This document shows positions 17,275 through 25,418 of a DNA stretch of 64,000 nucleotides, in pieces. The position numbers and the translations under genes were made by a program. The number at the start of each line of letters is the position of its first letter. Position 1 is the stretch's first letter. Source of the DNA: Mycobacterium simulans (GTDB lineage: Bacteria; Actinomycetota; Actinomycetes; Mycobacteriales; Mycobacteriaceae); assembly GCF_900232995.1 (NCBI RefSeq), contig NZ_OCVX01000003.1, positions 1,472,062-1,536,061 on the forward strand, in the 5' to 3' direction. The notes under the pieces were generated by a model, which was given only the letters and a program-made list of their open reading frames with translations, had not been told where the DNA came from and did not search any database.

Positions 17275-17982
17275 CTAGAGGCGACTCGCGGCGAAATCGG
17301 CGCCTTGGTTCGTCATGCCGTTCACCGCGTACAGGGTATGGGTGGCGGCGCTTTCGCCGGTACCGCAAATCGGGTCGCCGTCAGCGCACAATTGGATGCT
17401 TTTGGGCTGATACAGCGGACCGATGGCGATCGGCGGTGCACCATACTGCCCGAGGAATTGCGGCGAAGGTGTTCCGAAAAGAACGACCGCGGCGACGTGG
17501 TTTGCTATCTCGGGTGCCATCGGCGCGGGCACCGCGGCAGCGGGTACGCCGGGTGGCACGGCAGCCGAGGTGACGTAGCCTGCAACGGCGGCGCCTTGGG
17601 AGTAGCCGCCGAGAACCTGTCTGGTATTGGGGCAGCTGGCCGCCATGGACTGGATATGCGAGCTCGCGTCACGGATCCCCTCGATGACCGTCTTGGGAAA
17701 ATCGGGGCTGCCAAAATCGGTACTGGCTGGATAGTTGACCGGGTAAACCCCCAGCGACCGGGATCCGATTTGCGGCCGCAGTGCGTCGACGAACGACCCT
17801 CCAATGCCCCCAAGGCCCGGTGGTTCGCCGGTGCCGCGGGCGAACACCACCTCAACGTCTGGACATGGTTCGGCAGCTGCCGACCAGACGGGCATGCTCA
17901 GCATCGGGGGAGTTGTTACCGCCGCCGCCAGACCTGCGGCCAACGCAACGCGGCGTGCCACTGCAATGACGTGTCGCTTCAT
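17275..17982 (-). CDS. Secreted cutinase-family serine esterase (intact)
   Basis: A 235-residue exported alpha/beta hydrolase. It has an N-terminal signal peptide (MKRHVIAVARR, then a hydrophobic core to about residue 37) and a cutinase domain with nucleophile Ser128 in GYSQG, Asp203 in CADGDPIC and His215 in ATHTLY. Paired cysteines at 40/117 and 199/206 fit cutinase disulfides. The likely substrate is a cell-wall or host ester lipid. Start ATG 17982 immediately precedes the signal peptide. From memory, the H37Rv counterpart is broken into Rv3724A/Rv3724B (cut5a/cut5b); here a single frame carries the whole triad, so the enzyme is presumably active. Confidence 0.92.
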   Translation of the reverse strand: MKRHVIAVARRVALAAGLAAAVTTPPMLSMPVWSAAAEPCPDVEVVFARGTGEPPGLGGIGGSFVDALRPQIGSRSLGVYPVNYPASTDFGSPDFPKTVIEGIRDASSHIQSMAASCPNTRQVLGGYSQGAAVAGYVTSAAVPPGVPAAAVPAPMAPEIANHVAAVVLFGTPSPQFLGQYGAPPIAIGPLYQPKSIQLCADGDPICGTGESAATHTLYAVNGMTNQGADFAASRL

Positions 17983-18230
17983 TCGAAAACCTTTACCTGA
18001 TTGGTTATTGATTGGCCAGTGGTTGCCGCAAATTCGTGCACGCAGGGTAGCAGTCCGTTTATGCCGCAACGTGTTTCACGAGGAACCGTAAACTCGCAGC
18101 GAGTGTCTCATGCGACGATGGATACCCGACAAGGTGCGGACGCCAAACCCTCGTCCGCCGGGGTCGATACGAATCGCCAGTTTCCATCTTACTCAACGGG
18201 TTTGGTCGCTTCTGTCGCCGCAGGAGGCAG

Positions 18231-20042
18231 TTAGCGGAAGAAGCCCGACTGCCCGATTCCGGTGTTGAACCCACCCGAGCTACCGCCACCGGAGTTGTGC
18301 AGGCCCGAGTTCCCGCCGGCGTCTCCAGAATTGAAAAAGCCCGAGTTCAATCCGCCGCTGCCGAAGTTGAAGAAGCCGGTGACACCGAAGCCGGCACCCG
18401 AGTTCAGGTAGCCGGTCGCGCGGCCACCGCTGCCCGTGTTGAAGAAGCCGGAGTTCAAACCGAAACCGCTCGTGTTCCCGAATCCCGAACTATCGGCGCC
18501 CGTGCCGTTGAAAAAGCCCGAGGTGTTGGCACCCGAGTTGCCGAACCCTGAGTTACCGGCGGGTTGGTCGGTCGAGCTGCCTACCCCCGTGTTCAGTTCG
18601 CCCGAATTGAACAGGCCCGTGTTGATGCTCCCCGAGTTCGCGAAGCCGGTGTTGACCGGGCCGGAATTGAATGCGCCCGTGTTAAGGAAGCCGGAGTTGA
18701 AGCTGCCCGTGTTGTGGTTGCCCGAGTTGAAGTTGCCCGCGTTGAACGCGCCCCCATTCCCGAAGCCCGTGTTGTGGTATCCGCCGTTTCCGAAGCCGGT
18801 GTTGACTCCGCCGTAGGCGCTGGTGCCCGAGTTTCCGATGCCGGTGTTGATGTCGCCTGAGTTCCAGAAGCCGGTGTTGGTGGCACCGGAGTTCGCGACG
18901 CCGGTGTTGTTGACCCCGGAATTGCCTACGCCGAAGTTTCCGCTGCCCGAATTGAAGAAGCCGATGTTGTTGGTGCCTGAGTTACCGAAGCCGACGTTCC
19001 CGCTACCCGAGTTCAGGGCACCGAAGCCGATTTGGTTGTTGCCGGTGAGCCCGATGCCGATGTTGTTGCTTCCGGTGTTGCCGAAACCGATGTTGTTGCT
19101 TCCTGTGTTGCCCAATCCCCAGTTTTGATTACCGGCGTTGCCGGAGCCGACGTTGCCGTTGCCGGTATTGCCGGCGCCGGCGTTGGCGTTGCCGGTGTTG
19201 CCGCTGCCGATGTTTTGGCTGCCCTGGTTTCCGTTGCCCATGTTTCCGTTACCCGGCCCACCTCCGGGACCAGAGTTTCCGAAGCCAATGTTGTAGTCAC
19301 CGAGGTTTCCGCTGCCGATGTTGAAATTGGACGCCACGCCATCGAGCGCGTTGCCGTTTCCGTTGCCGAGGTTGGTGTGGCCGTAGTTTCCGCTGCCGAG
19401 GTTGGTGTTGCCGGTGTTTCCGCTGCCCACGTTGGTATTGCCGATGTTTCCGCTACCCAGGTTGGTGTTGCCGGTGTTTCCGCCGCCCAGGTTCAGATTG
19501 CCGATGTTGCCGATGCCCAGGTTGACGTGTTGCAGCCCCTGTTGTGTCAGTTGTGTGGCCACGGCCGAAGCCCCGGCGTAGTACTCGGACATTGCCGCCA
19601 AGTCCTGGGCCCACATCTGCTCGTAGTGGGCTTCGGTGGCAGCGATCGCAGGGGCGTTCTGCCCGAACAGATTCGACCAGACAAGCGACACCAGCCGCGT
19701 GCGGTTGGCCGTGATCATCGCTGGATGGACCGTGGCTGCAACCGCCGCTTCGTAGACCGCTGCCACCGTCTTTGCTTGGGCAGCCGCGGCCCCAGCTAGG
19801 ACGGACGCCGCGTTCAGCCGCCCCACATACTCGGCCGCCCTGGTGGCCATCGCCGCCGCGGCTGCACCCTGCCAGGCCTGCTGCGAAAGGTTCGACGTCG
19901 CCGAGCTGAATGAGGTTGCCGCCAAGGTCAATTCATTGGCCAGCTCGTCCCAGGCCGCCGCCGCGGCCAGCATTGGACCCGACCCCGCGCCGGCAAGAAT
20001 TTGTGCCGAATTGATCTCCGGCGGCAATACCAGAAAGTTCAT
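18231..20042 (-). CDS. PPE family protein, MPTR subfamily
   Basis: A 603-residue PPE protein. The ~180-residue N-terminal domain begins [16 protein letters not shown] (Pro-Pro-Glu at 7-9), has the helical hairpin residue block with WQG, and ends around [17 protein letters not shown] long array of asparagine-rich pentapeptide repeats (NxGxGNxG, e.g. [11 protein letters not shown]) then runs to the C-terminus. PPE proteins are normally exported by ESX systems with a PE partner; no PE gene is adjacent. Start ATG 20042 is preceded by a purine-rich ggaggaag on the coding strand. The DapB-like gene ends 34 bp upstream on the same strand. The repeat half is prone to length change. Confidence 0.94.
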   Translation of the reverse strand: MNFLVLPPEINSAQILAGAGSGPMLAAAAAWDELANELTLAATSFSSATSNLSQQAWQGAAAAAMATRAAEYVGRLNAASVLAGAAAAQAKTVAAVYEAAVAATVHPAMITANRTRLVSLVWSNLFGQNAPAIAATEAHYEQMWAQDLAAMSEYYAGASAVATQLTQQGLQHVNLGIGNIGNLNLGGGNTGNTNLGSGNIGNTNVGSGNTGNTNLGSGNYGHTNLGNGNGNALDGVASNFNIGSGNLGDYNIGFGNSGPGGGPGNGNMGNGNQGSQNIGSGNTGNANAGAGNTGNGNVGSGNAGNQNWGLGNTGSNNIGFGNTGSNNIGIGLTGNNQIGFGALNSGSGNVGFGNSGTNNIGFFNSGSGNFGVGNSGVNNTGVANSGATNTGFWNSGDINTGIGNSGTSAYGGVNTGFGNGGYHNTGFGNGGAFNAGNFNSGNHNTGSFNSGFLNTGAFNSGPVNTGFANSGSINTGLFNSGELNTGVGSSTDQPAGNSGFGNSGANTSGFFNGTGADSSGFGNTSGFGLNSGFFNTGSGGRATGYLNSGAGFGVTGFFNFGSGGLNSGFFNSGDAGGNSGLHNSGGGSSGGFNTGIGQSGFFR

Positions 20043-20076
20043 GGTTTGCGGTCTTCCTCCCCGCCCAGAACTCTAT

Positions 20077-21132
20077 CTAGTTTGGGACCAATCCGCTGGG
20101 GAGTGTCAACGGCAGGTCGTTGTACGTGACGATGCCGGGGGCGGCGGCAACAACGGCCGGGATCGCGTTGATGGTGGGCATCGTCGTCATGATGTGCCCG
20201 AGCACCATGAAGTCGGCGATCGTCTCGGCTTGGAAGTATGGCGGTGGCAAGAAGCTGACCTTCGTTGTTACGGTCGGCTGCCCGTCGATCTGGATGGCCC
20301 AGCCGTCTTGGTCGATCTTCCAGTCAGGTTCGAGCGTCTGTCCTTTACGCCACCGGACATTGAGCTCTACGAGGGTCTTGTCTCCAACCACTCCACGCCA
20401 ACTTGCGTAGACGCCTGCGACGCATCCCGCGGGTATGGTCCACGATCCGAGGTCGAGATCGGCTGTGGTCTTCGCATACTCGGCTACACAGCACACGTCG
20501 TCGAGTTCGGCGCCCAGCGCGTCGGCGACCAACCGGACGGCCTCGCCGAAGATGGCCGTTCCCTGGGCGGTCATCGTTTGCAGCTCCGGGTGGTCGATCG
20601 GCTGCCCGAAGCCCACCGGTTTCTCCGTCGCCGGCGAGTCGTAGAACGTGGTGTCCGCGGCCTCATTCACGGTGACCTTGTCGACGCGGTTGCACACCAC
20701 AGCCGACACGATGGCCAACAGCTCGGCAAAGCCGGGACTGACGCCAGATCCGAAGATCGTCGAGCCGCCCTTCCGGCAGGCTTCGAGGATGCGGTCGCGG
20801 CCGTCGCCCAGGTTGTGCCCGGTAATGAAGGCGGCGGTGGTTACCACGTTGACGCCCGCCGACAGGATGCGGACCAGCTCATCGACGTCGATCCACATCG
20901 GGTTGTAGACCACGCAGTCCGGCTTCAAGGCGAGCAGAGCGTGGGCGTCATTGGTGGCGGCCACGCCTAGCGGCTCAATACCGCACAGTTCGCCGGCGTC
21001 GCGTCCGGCCTTCTCTGGCGACCACGCATAACACCCCACCAATTCCAACGCGGGGTTGGCAGCGATTGCCTGGACCGAGCTCTTGCCGACATTTCCGGTG
21101 GTCCACTGGACGACGCGATAGTTGTTGGGCAC
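20077..21132 (-). CDS. NAD(P)-dependent dehydrogenase with DapB N-terminal fold
   Basis: A 351-residue enzyme with an N-terminal Rossmann motif (YRVVQWTTGNVGKSSV), the segment VVYNPMWIDVDELVRIL, and GSGVSPGFAELLAIV. This is the pattern of the mycobacterial 'dihydrodipicolinate reductase N-terminal domain' dehydrogenases that also include 2,4-diaminopentanoate dehydrogenase. It is not the lysine-pathway DapB. Start GTG 21132 (VPNNYRVV) is chosen because the fold begins there; the upstream extension overlaps the neighbouring gene and is compositionally odd. It follows the 380-aa unknown gene by 17 bp, so it may belong to the same operon. Confidence 0.82.
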   Translation of the reverse strand: MPNNYRVVQWTTGNVGKSSVQAIAANPALELVGCYAWSPEKAGRDAGELCGIEPLGVAATNDAHALLALKPDCVVYNPMWIDVDELVRILSAGVNVVTTAAFITGHNLGDGRDRILEACRKGGSTIFGSGVSPGFAELLAIVSAVVCNRVDKVTVNEAADTTFYDSPATEKPVGFGQPIDHPELQTMTAQGTAIFGEAVRLVADALGAELDDVCCVAEYAKTTADLDLGSWTIPAGCVAGVYASWRGVVGDKTLVELNVRWRKGQTLEPDWKIDQDGWAIQIDGQPTVTTKVSFLPPPYFQAETIADFMVLGHIMTTMPTINAIPAVVAAAPGIVTYNDLPLTLPSGLVPN

Positions 21133-21149
21133 TCGCTCAGCATAGGCGC

Positions 21150-22292
21150 TCAATAGGCGGATTCGGCAGCCAGGATCTCGGTGAGGAAGGCGTCGTCCGG
21201 TGGCCGGTGCAACCGTGCCCGCGCCCAGCTGCGGATCCGATCCCGGGTCAGGCGTGATTCGGCTAGGTCGGCCCCGATGACCACCGACGTCGTCGGCCAG
21301 TCGTGGTTCCATGCCGCCGATTCCGTTACCGGCCGCTGCGCAGCGTCGACCATTGGCAGCGTGGCACGGCCGTTGGATTCCAGGGCGCCCGTGCCCCTGA
21401 CGTCGCCGGAACGGACCTGCACCGGCACGCCGGTGGCCGGATCCGGTCCGATGACGGCGGCGCGCACGACGGCGACCACCGCCGGACCGGCCGCCTCGAC
21501 ACGCCAGGAGACCGTGTCCTCGGCGGCATCGAAAATTCCGGGTGGTACCGCGGCCCAGTTGATGGACGCGACGCCCCGGGCGATTGCGGCCGAACCGATC
21601 GGACTCCCGTCAGCGCCAGCGGCTAGCGCGTAGTCGTCCTGTCGCCCGGTCGGCTGCGGCGGGGCCGCGCTCGAATCATGAACTGCCATCGACAGTTCCG
21701 GCCATCCAATGCCAGCTACGCCGAATTCGTCGGCAAGCTCGGCACCGGCACGCACTAGGTCTCGGACTCGGGGATCGCCAGTACGGGCGTGGGTGATCAG
21801 GGTCGCGGCGTGCGGCGCCAGCAGCTCGGCCACGTCGGAGTCCAGGGTGTCGTCAGTGAAAAAGCCCTGAGCGCCGACGGTCAGCGTTGCGATCTCGACG
21901 TCGAGCAGCGCCCGGTCCAGACCGGCGATGCCGTCCCGCTGACTGGCGGGCCACCAGCGCCGCAGCCAATGACCCACAGCCAACCTGTGCAGCGGGCCCA
22001 CCGATCCCGGCACGATGTCGACTCCGGTGAGCTCGATGGCCCCCGGCTCGTCGGGGCCGGACCCGGCGGCCTCCGCCACCGCCGAAGCCAGGGCCACATG
22101 CCCAGCCTCACCGACAACGCGCCAAAGCCAGTCGGCGCGAGACAAATCGGTGAAGGTGATCTGGGTTGTGTCGGCTGGCTCGTCGATCGTCCAGGACAGC
22201 ACCGCACCGCTGACCTCCAGCACCGCGACCAATGGCGATGCGGCAGCGGAGCGTCCCGTGGTCCAAAGACCGGATTCGGCAACCAATCTCAT
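21150..22292 (-). CDS. Uncharacterised protein (380 aa), coupled to the HExxH-motif gene
   Basis: No family recognised. The protein is acidic, Ala/Asp-rich and apparently soluble, with no signal peptide. Recurrent beta-rich segments (AAVSPLVAVLEVSGAVLSWTI-type strands near the N-terminus, STASWRV/VVAVVRAAV later) suggest a globular multi-domain protein. It begins 4 bp inside the end of the 444-aa gene (ATGA overlap), indicating co-translation. The DapB-like gene follows 17 bp downstream. From memory H37Rv lacks this block. Function unknown; the genetic link to the CHAT-TPR pair is by proximity only. Confidence 0.7.
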   Translation of the reverse strand: MRLVAESGLWTTGRSAAASPLVAVLEVSGAVLSWTIDEPADTTQITFTDLSRADWLWRVVGEAGHVALASAVAEAAGSGPDEPGAIELTGVDIVPGSVGPLHRLAVGHWLRRWWPASQRDGIAGLDRALLDVEIATLTVGAQGFFTDDTLDSDVAELLAPHAATLITHARTGDPRVRDLVRAGAELADEFGVAGIGWPELSMAVHDSSAAPPQPTGRQDDYALAAGADGSPIGSAAIARGVASINWAAVPPGIFDAAEDTVSWRVEAAGPAVVAVVRAAVIGPDPATGVPVQVRSGDVRGTGALESNGRATLPMVDAAQRPVTESAAWNHDWPTTSVVIGADLAESRLTRDRIRSWARARLHRPPDDAFLTEILAAESAY

Positions 22293-23623
22293 CCCGCGAC
22301 CTGCAATTCCAGCATCGCCTTAATCCGTTGCCGGTGGTCGAGGCTCACCGATCTGGCCACACCCTCGAGCAGCGACCGCACGTCTTCGACGTCGTCGCAC
22401 GGCTCCTGCCAGACGTCACGTCCATGCAGCCGCGCCCACAGCCGGCTGAGGTACGGCTGTGCGTAGGCGGCGAGGTCGTCGACCACCTGGCGTTGCCGGG
22501 GATGGATTGGGCCACCGTCGGCGAGGTAGCGCCGCGCGTGCAGGACATAGGCCTCCTTGCGTAGCCGGGCCTGGACCTGGGCGGCCAAGGCGTAACGGCT
22601 GGTGACGGATCGGTCCAACGGAGCAAGCTCGATCGCGACCTCGATGCCGGCCACCAGCGTGGCCTGTTTGTCCTCCGCCAGCAGTCCCCACGGTGCGCTG
22701 GCGCGGTCGACCTCTTCCGCGCACAGCAGCGGGATGTCGGGCAACGCGGCGCGATCCAGGGCACGTCGCAAGGTGGCGCGCACCCGGTCCACCACGCTGC
22801 GATCCAGTGGACGGTCGCTGTCGGAACCCCCGTTGATCTTCGGTTGCCGTTGCGGCGCAGCAGAACTCAAGCCAAGCTTGACAATCGACCAGGGCAGCTC
22901 CGCCGCATCGGTGCGTGCGAGTGCGCCCAGGTTGTACGGTGTGGCGTCGGCGATCATGGCCGACCAGACGCGTTGCCGCGCTGTAGCAGCATTGTGGGTG
23001 GTGGCGGTCCCGAGCACGGTGGTCAGTTCGGCCAGGAATGGTTCGATTACCGTGTTGCTGGCCCGCACGTCGTGCCAGCTGCGGTCGAGTTGTTCGCTCA
23101 GTGCGGCGACGACCTCGGGACTGGCCACGTACTCGTTCAGTACCTCGATTGCGGTGCGGTCGCGGCCGTGGTGAATCTCGTGGAGTACCTCGGCCGGTGT
23201 GTCGCGATCTTGGGGCGCGGGTGCGCCTTTGGTCACCGCGAGCTCGAAGCACACCGGGAAGTACAGCTCCTGGGCATTACCGCTGCGAATCCGCTGCCTG
23301 CGACGCTCGAGTTTGAGAACCTCGAACCACGCTGCGGCGAAACGCAATTGCGGACCGCTCGCAACGATGAGATCGTGCATCGCCGATGCCGTCTCGGCGG
23401 CTACGACCGGTGCCGAATACGGGGGATTCGATCGCAACCGCAGCACCAGCGGATCGATGATGCGTTTGACCGTCCGGCTCAGCGGGCCGCCGTCATCGCT
23501 GCTGAGCACCTCGACGCCGGGACCGATTGCGCGCCACGCCTGGTCGATCACCGCCCGGCGGGCATGCCCGACCGCGGCGATGTTCTCGGCGCTCGCTAGC
23601 TGCGGACCCAGGCTCATCTCCAC
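22289..23623 (-). CDS. Uncharacterised protein with HExxH motif (444 aa)
   Basis: No family recognised. It is largely alpha-helical and Arg/Ala-rich, without membrane helices. Residues 148-152 read HEIHH, which fits a zinc-metalloprotease HExxH site (H148, E149, H152). A downstream Glu at a gluzincin-like distance cannot be confirmed, so the motif may be fortuitous. The stop overlaps the start of the 380-aa gene by 4 bp. Start ATG 23623 is followed in frame by a second ATG at 23617. Upstream lies a divergent small exported protein, then the CHAT gene. Confidence 0.7.
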   Translation of the reverse strand: MEMSLGPQLASAENIAAVGHARRAVIDQAWRAIGPGVEVLSSDDGGPLSRTVKRIIDPLVLRLRSNPPYSAPVVAAETASAMHDLIVASGPQLRFAAAWFEVLKLERRRQRIRSGNAQELYFPVCFELAVTKGAPAPQDRDTPAEVLHEIHHGRDRTAIEVLNEYVASPEVVAALSEQLDRSWHDVRASNTVIEPFLAELTTVLGTATTHNAATARQRVWSAMIADATPYNLGALARTDAAELPWSIVKLGLSSAAPQRQPKINGGSDSDRPLDRSVVDRVRATLRRALDRAALPDIPLLCAEEVDRASAPWGLLAEDKQATLVAGIEVAIELAPLDRSVTSRYALAAQVQARLRKEAYVLHARRYLADGGPIHPRQRQVVDDLAAYAQPYLSRLWARLHGRDVWQEPCDDVEDVRSLLEGVARSVSLDHRQRIKAMLELQVAG

Positions 23624-23701
23624 AGGATAGGGGCAACGATGAAATTAGTGACACCCCGAAAGTTGGGTTTGGTAGCCAATCGACACCGCGAAGCTTGTCG
23701 C

Positions 23702-24052
23702 ATGAACAAGTTGAAGCTGTTTGCGGTTGCCGCCTCGGTGTTCTTCGTCAGCCGGCTTACCCGCGGTCCCCGCCAACCGGCCGACACCGGCCCTGTCGTT
23801 GGAGTTGGCACCGTGGTCGACACCGAAGAATCTGACAGCACGGCGGGCGAGCGGGAGATCTGGATCGAGGTTGCCAGTGTGCACGGAGACACGTTCGTGG
23901 GCCGGTTGGTGCACGACGACGGAGAGTCGGAGGCATCGATGTTGCGCCCCGGGTTGGTCGTGCTGGTTGCGTTCGATCCTGCTGCCCGTGAACGGCTTTC
24001 GCTACCCGACGACGTCTTGGCCGTTCGCGCGAGAAGTCTGACTTTGGTTTGA
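23702..24052 (+). CDS. Small protein with N-terminal signal/anchor segment (116 aa)
   Basis: Starting at ATG 23702 (MNKLKLFAVAASVFFVSRL), a positively charged start and hydrophobic segment are followed by a soluble ~95-residue domain. That domain looks like a small beta-barrel (EREIWIEVASVHGDTFVGRLVHDDGE ... GLVVLVAFDPAARERLSL). ATG 23639 in the same frame gives a longer protein but hides the signal segment inside. It is the only plus-strand gene in the CHAT block, ending 4 bp before the CHAT stop (tail to tail) and lying divergent from the HExxH gene. Function unknown. Confidence 0.6.
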   Translation: MNKLKLFAVAASVFFVSRLTRGPRQPADTGPVVGVGTVVDTEESDSTAGEREIWIEVASVHGDTFVGRLVHDDGESEASMLRPGLVVLVAFDPAARERLSLPDDVLAVRARSLTLV

Positions 24053-24056
24053 TTCA

Positions 24057-25418
24057 TCATCGTGCGCCGTCGACAGCGAAGGTGACCAGCGCACCCCAAT
24101 ACAGCGGGCTGGCGGTGAGTGCCCCGTCCCGCCAGCGCCGCATTTGCTCGCGTTGCCAACGATTCACCGCACACCCGGCCTGGACGGCCTCGTGTGCGCG
24201 ATCCACCGCGATAACGACCTCGGCCATGGGATCAGTCAGATCGACACCAGCAGTGGCGAACTGTCGATAGGCCGCCGTGGTGGGTAACGACCACAGGGTG
24301 GCGGTCACCAACTGTGCGCCCCCTAGGATCATCGCCGCCACCAGACCGGTCGCTTCGTCGAAACGGTAGTCGCCACCGGATGCGCACGCCAGCAACGCTA
24401 CTCGCGGTGGCATGGGTAGTTGCAGCGACATCAGATCCGACGCGGTGAGCGGACGGTGGTCACCGACGGCGTCGGCGTCTCCGGGAATCTGTGCGGTACA
24501 AGCCAGATGTAGTGCAGCTCGATCCGCCTGGGCGAGCTCGCCGTCGGCCGAACTCGCGTGCCCGACATACATCAGCCGGCTGGGATGCCGAGCCAGCAGT
24601 TCAGCAAGCCAGCGTCGGTCGGCGTCTTGGCGGCGGAACAACTCGACCGCTTGGTCGACTTGGGGTAGCACCGCTCGGTGTTGCATCACTTCGGCGAAGT
24701 GGCGAGCCAATCGCGATTGCTCCGACGGCCTGCCGAGCACCGACCCGAGCGCTGAGTCCGGGCGCTGGCCTGGCACCCGAGGATCCAGGACCAGGACCGG
24801 TGGACCGTCGTGCCGGGCTTCCCATCGCGCCGATGCTCGCGGCGCGTGCACGATGTTCTGTGGCACCCCCATCAGCACGTCGACCAACTCCATCAGCCGA
24901 TGGCCGTCGGTGTGTGCCCCGATATCCGCAAGCTGCCACGGGATCCGGGCGGCAACGGTACCGCTGGCAGTAATGGCTTCGTGGCGCGCTCGCACCAATT
25001 CTTCTTTGCTCGGGCCGGATTTGGGCATCGCCAATAGTCCCCAGGGGACATGTGCCAGCCGGGCGCTGGGGGAGACGAACAGGGCCGGTCGCGGCGATGC
25101 GACGCACTCCGCCAGCAGCTGCCACCCAGCCGGACCGATCAGCAGCACACCCAGGATGTAGGCGACCGTGAGTTCGGTGTCCGGCGCTGCGAATGGCCCC
25201 CTGGCCAGGGCTCGTTCGATGGCGTCGCGCCGGCTCTCGCCGCCGTGGGGTTCGGGCAGGGCGCCGGTCAGTTCTTGTATGGCCGCCAGCAGGATTGGTT
25301 CCTCCACCAGCCAGGTGACGGTTCTTGCTGGCTGCCCGACGATCCGCAAACTGGCGTACGTGGCGATGCCGACGTCGGCGTAGCGCAGGACCAGAGTCGG
25401 TCGGTCCGGGTCGCTCAT
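24057..25418 (-). CDS. CHAT-domain (caspase-like) cysteine protease
   Basis: A 453-residue protein with a ~100-residue N-terminal domain and a C-terminal CHAT domain. The family landmarks are visible: RLAHVPWGLLAMP (a strand before the catalytic part), catalytic His287 in YVGHASSADGE, and catalytic Cys345 in ALLACASGGDYRF, followed by GLVAAMILGGAQLVTATLW. CHAT proteases cut protein substrates and, in known bacterial systems, act in stress or phage-triggered responses, often with TPR-bearing partners. Start ATG 25418 overlaps the TPR gene stop by 4 bp (ATGA); an in-frame TTG two codons upstream is less likely. Substrate unknown; neighbouring unknown proteins are candidates. Confidence 0.9.
   Translation of the reverse strand: MSDPDRPTLVLRYADVGIATYASLRIVGQPARTVTWLVEEPILLAAIQELTGALPEPHGGESRRDAIERALARGPFAAPDTELTVAYILGVLLIGPAGWQLLAECVASPRPALFVSPSARLAHVPWGLLAMPKSGPSKEELVRARHEAITASGTVAARIPWQLADIGAHTDGHRLMELVDVLMGVPQNIVHAPRASARWEARHDGPPVLVLDPRVPGQRPDSALGSVLGRPSEQSRLARHFAEVMQHRAVLPQVDQAVELFRRQDADRRWLAELLARHPSRLMYVGHASSADGELAQADRAALHLACTAQIPGDADAVGDHRPLTASDLMSLQLPMPPRVALLACASGGDYRFDEATGLVAAMILGGAQLVTATLWSLPTTAAYRQFATAGVDLTDPMAEVVIAVDRAHEAVQAGCAVNRWQREQMRRWRDGALTASPLYWGALVTFAVDGAR

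Noticed and set aside
18231..19500. Regular short repeats resembling a CRISPR array
   Set aside because: The periodicity is 15 bp and in frame with NxGxGNxG coding of a PPE-MPTR protein; there are no unique spacers and no cas genes. The PGRS repeats at the window end were rejected for the same reason.
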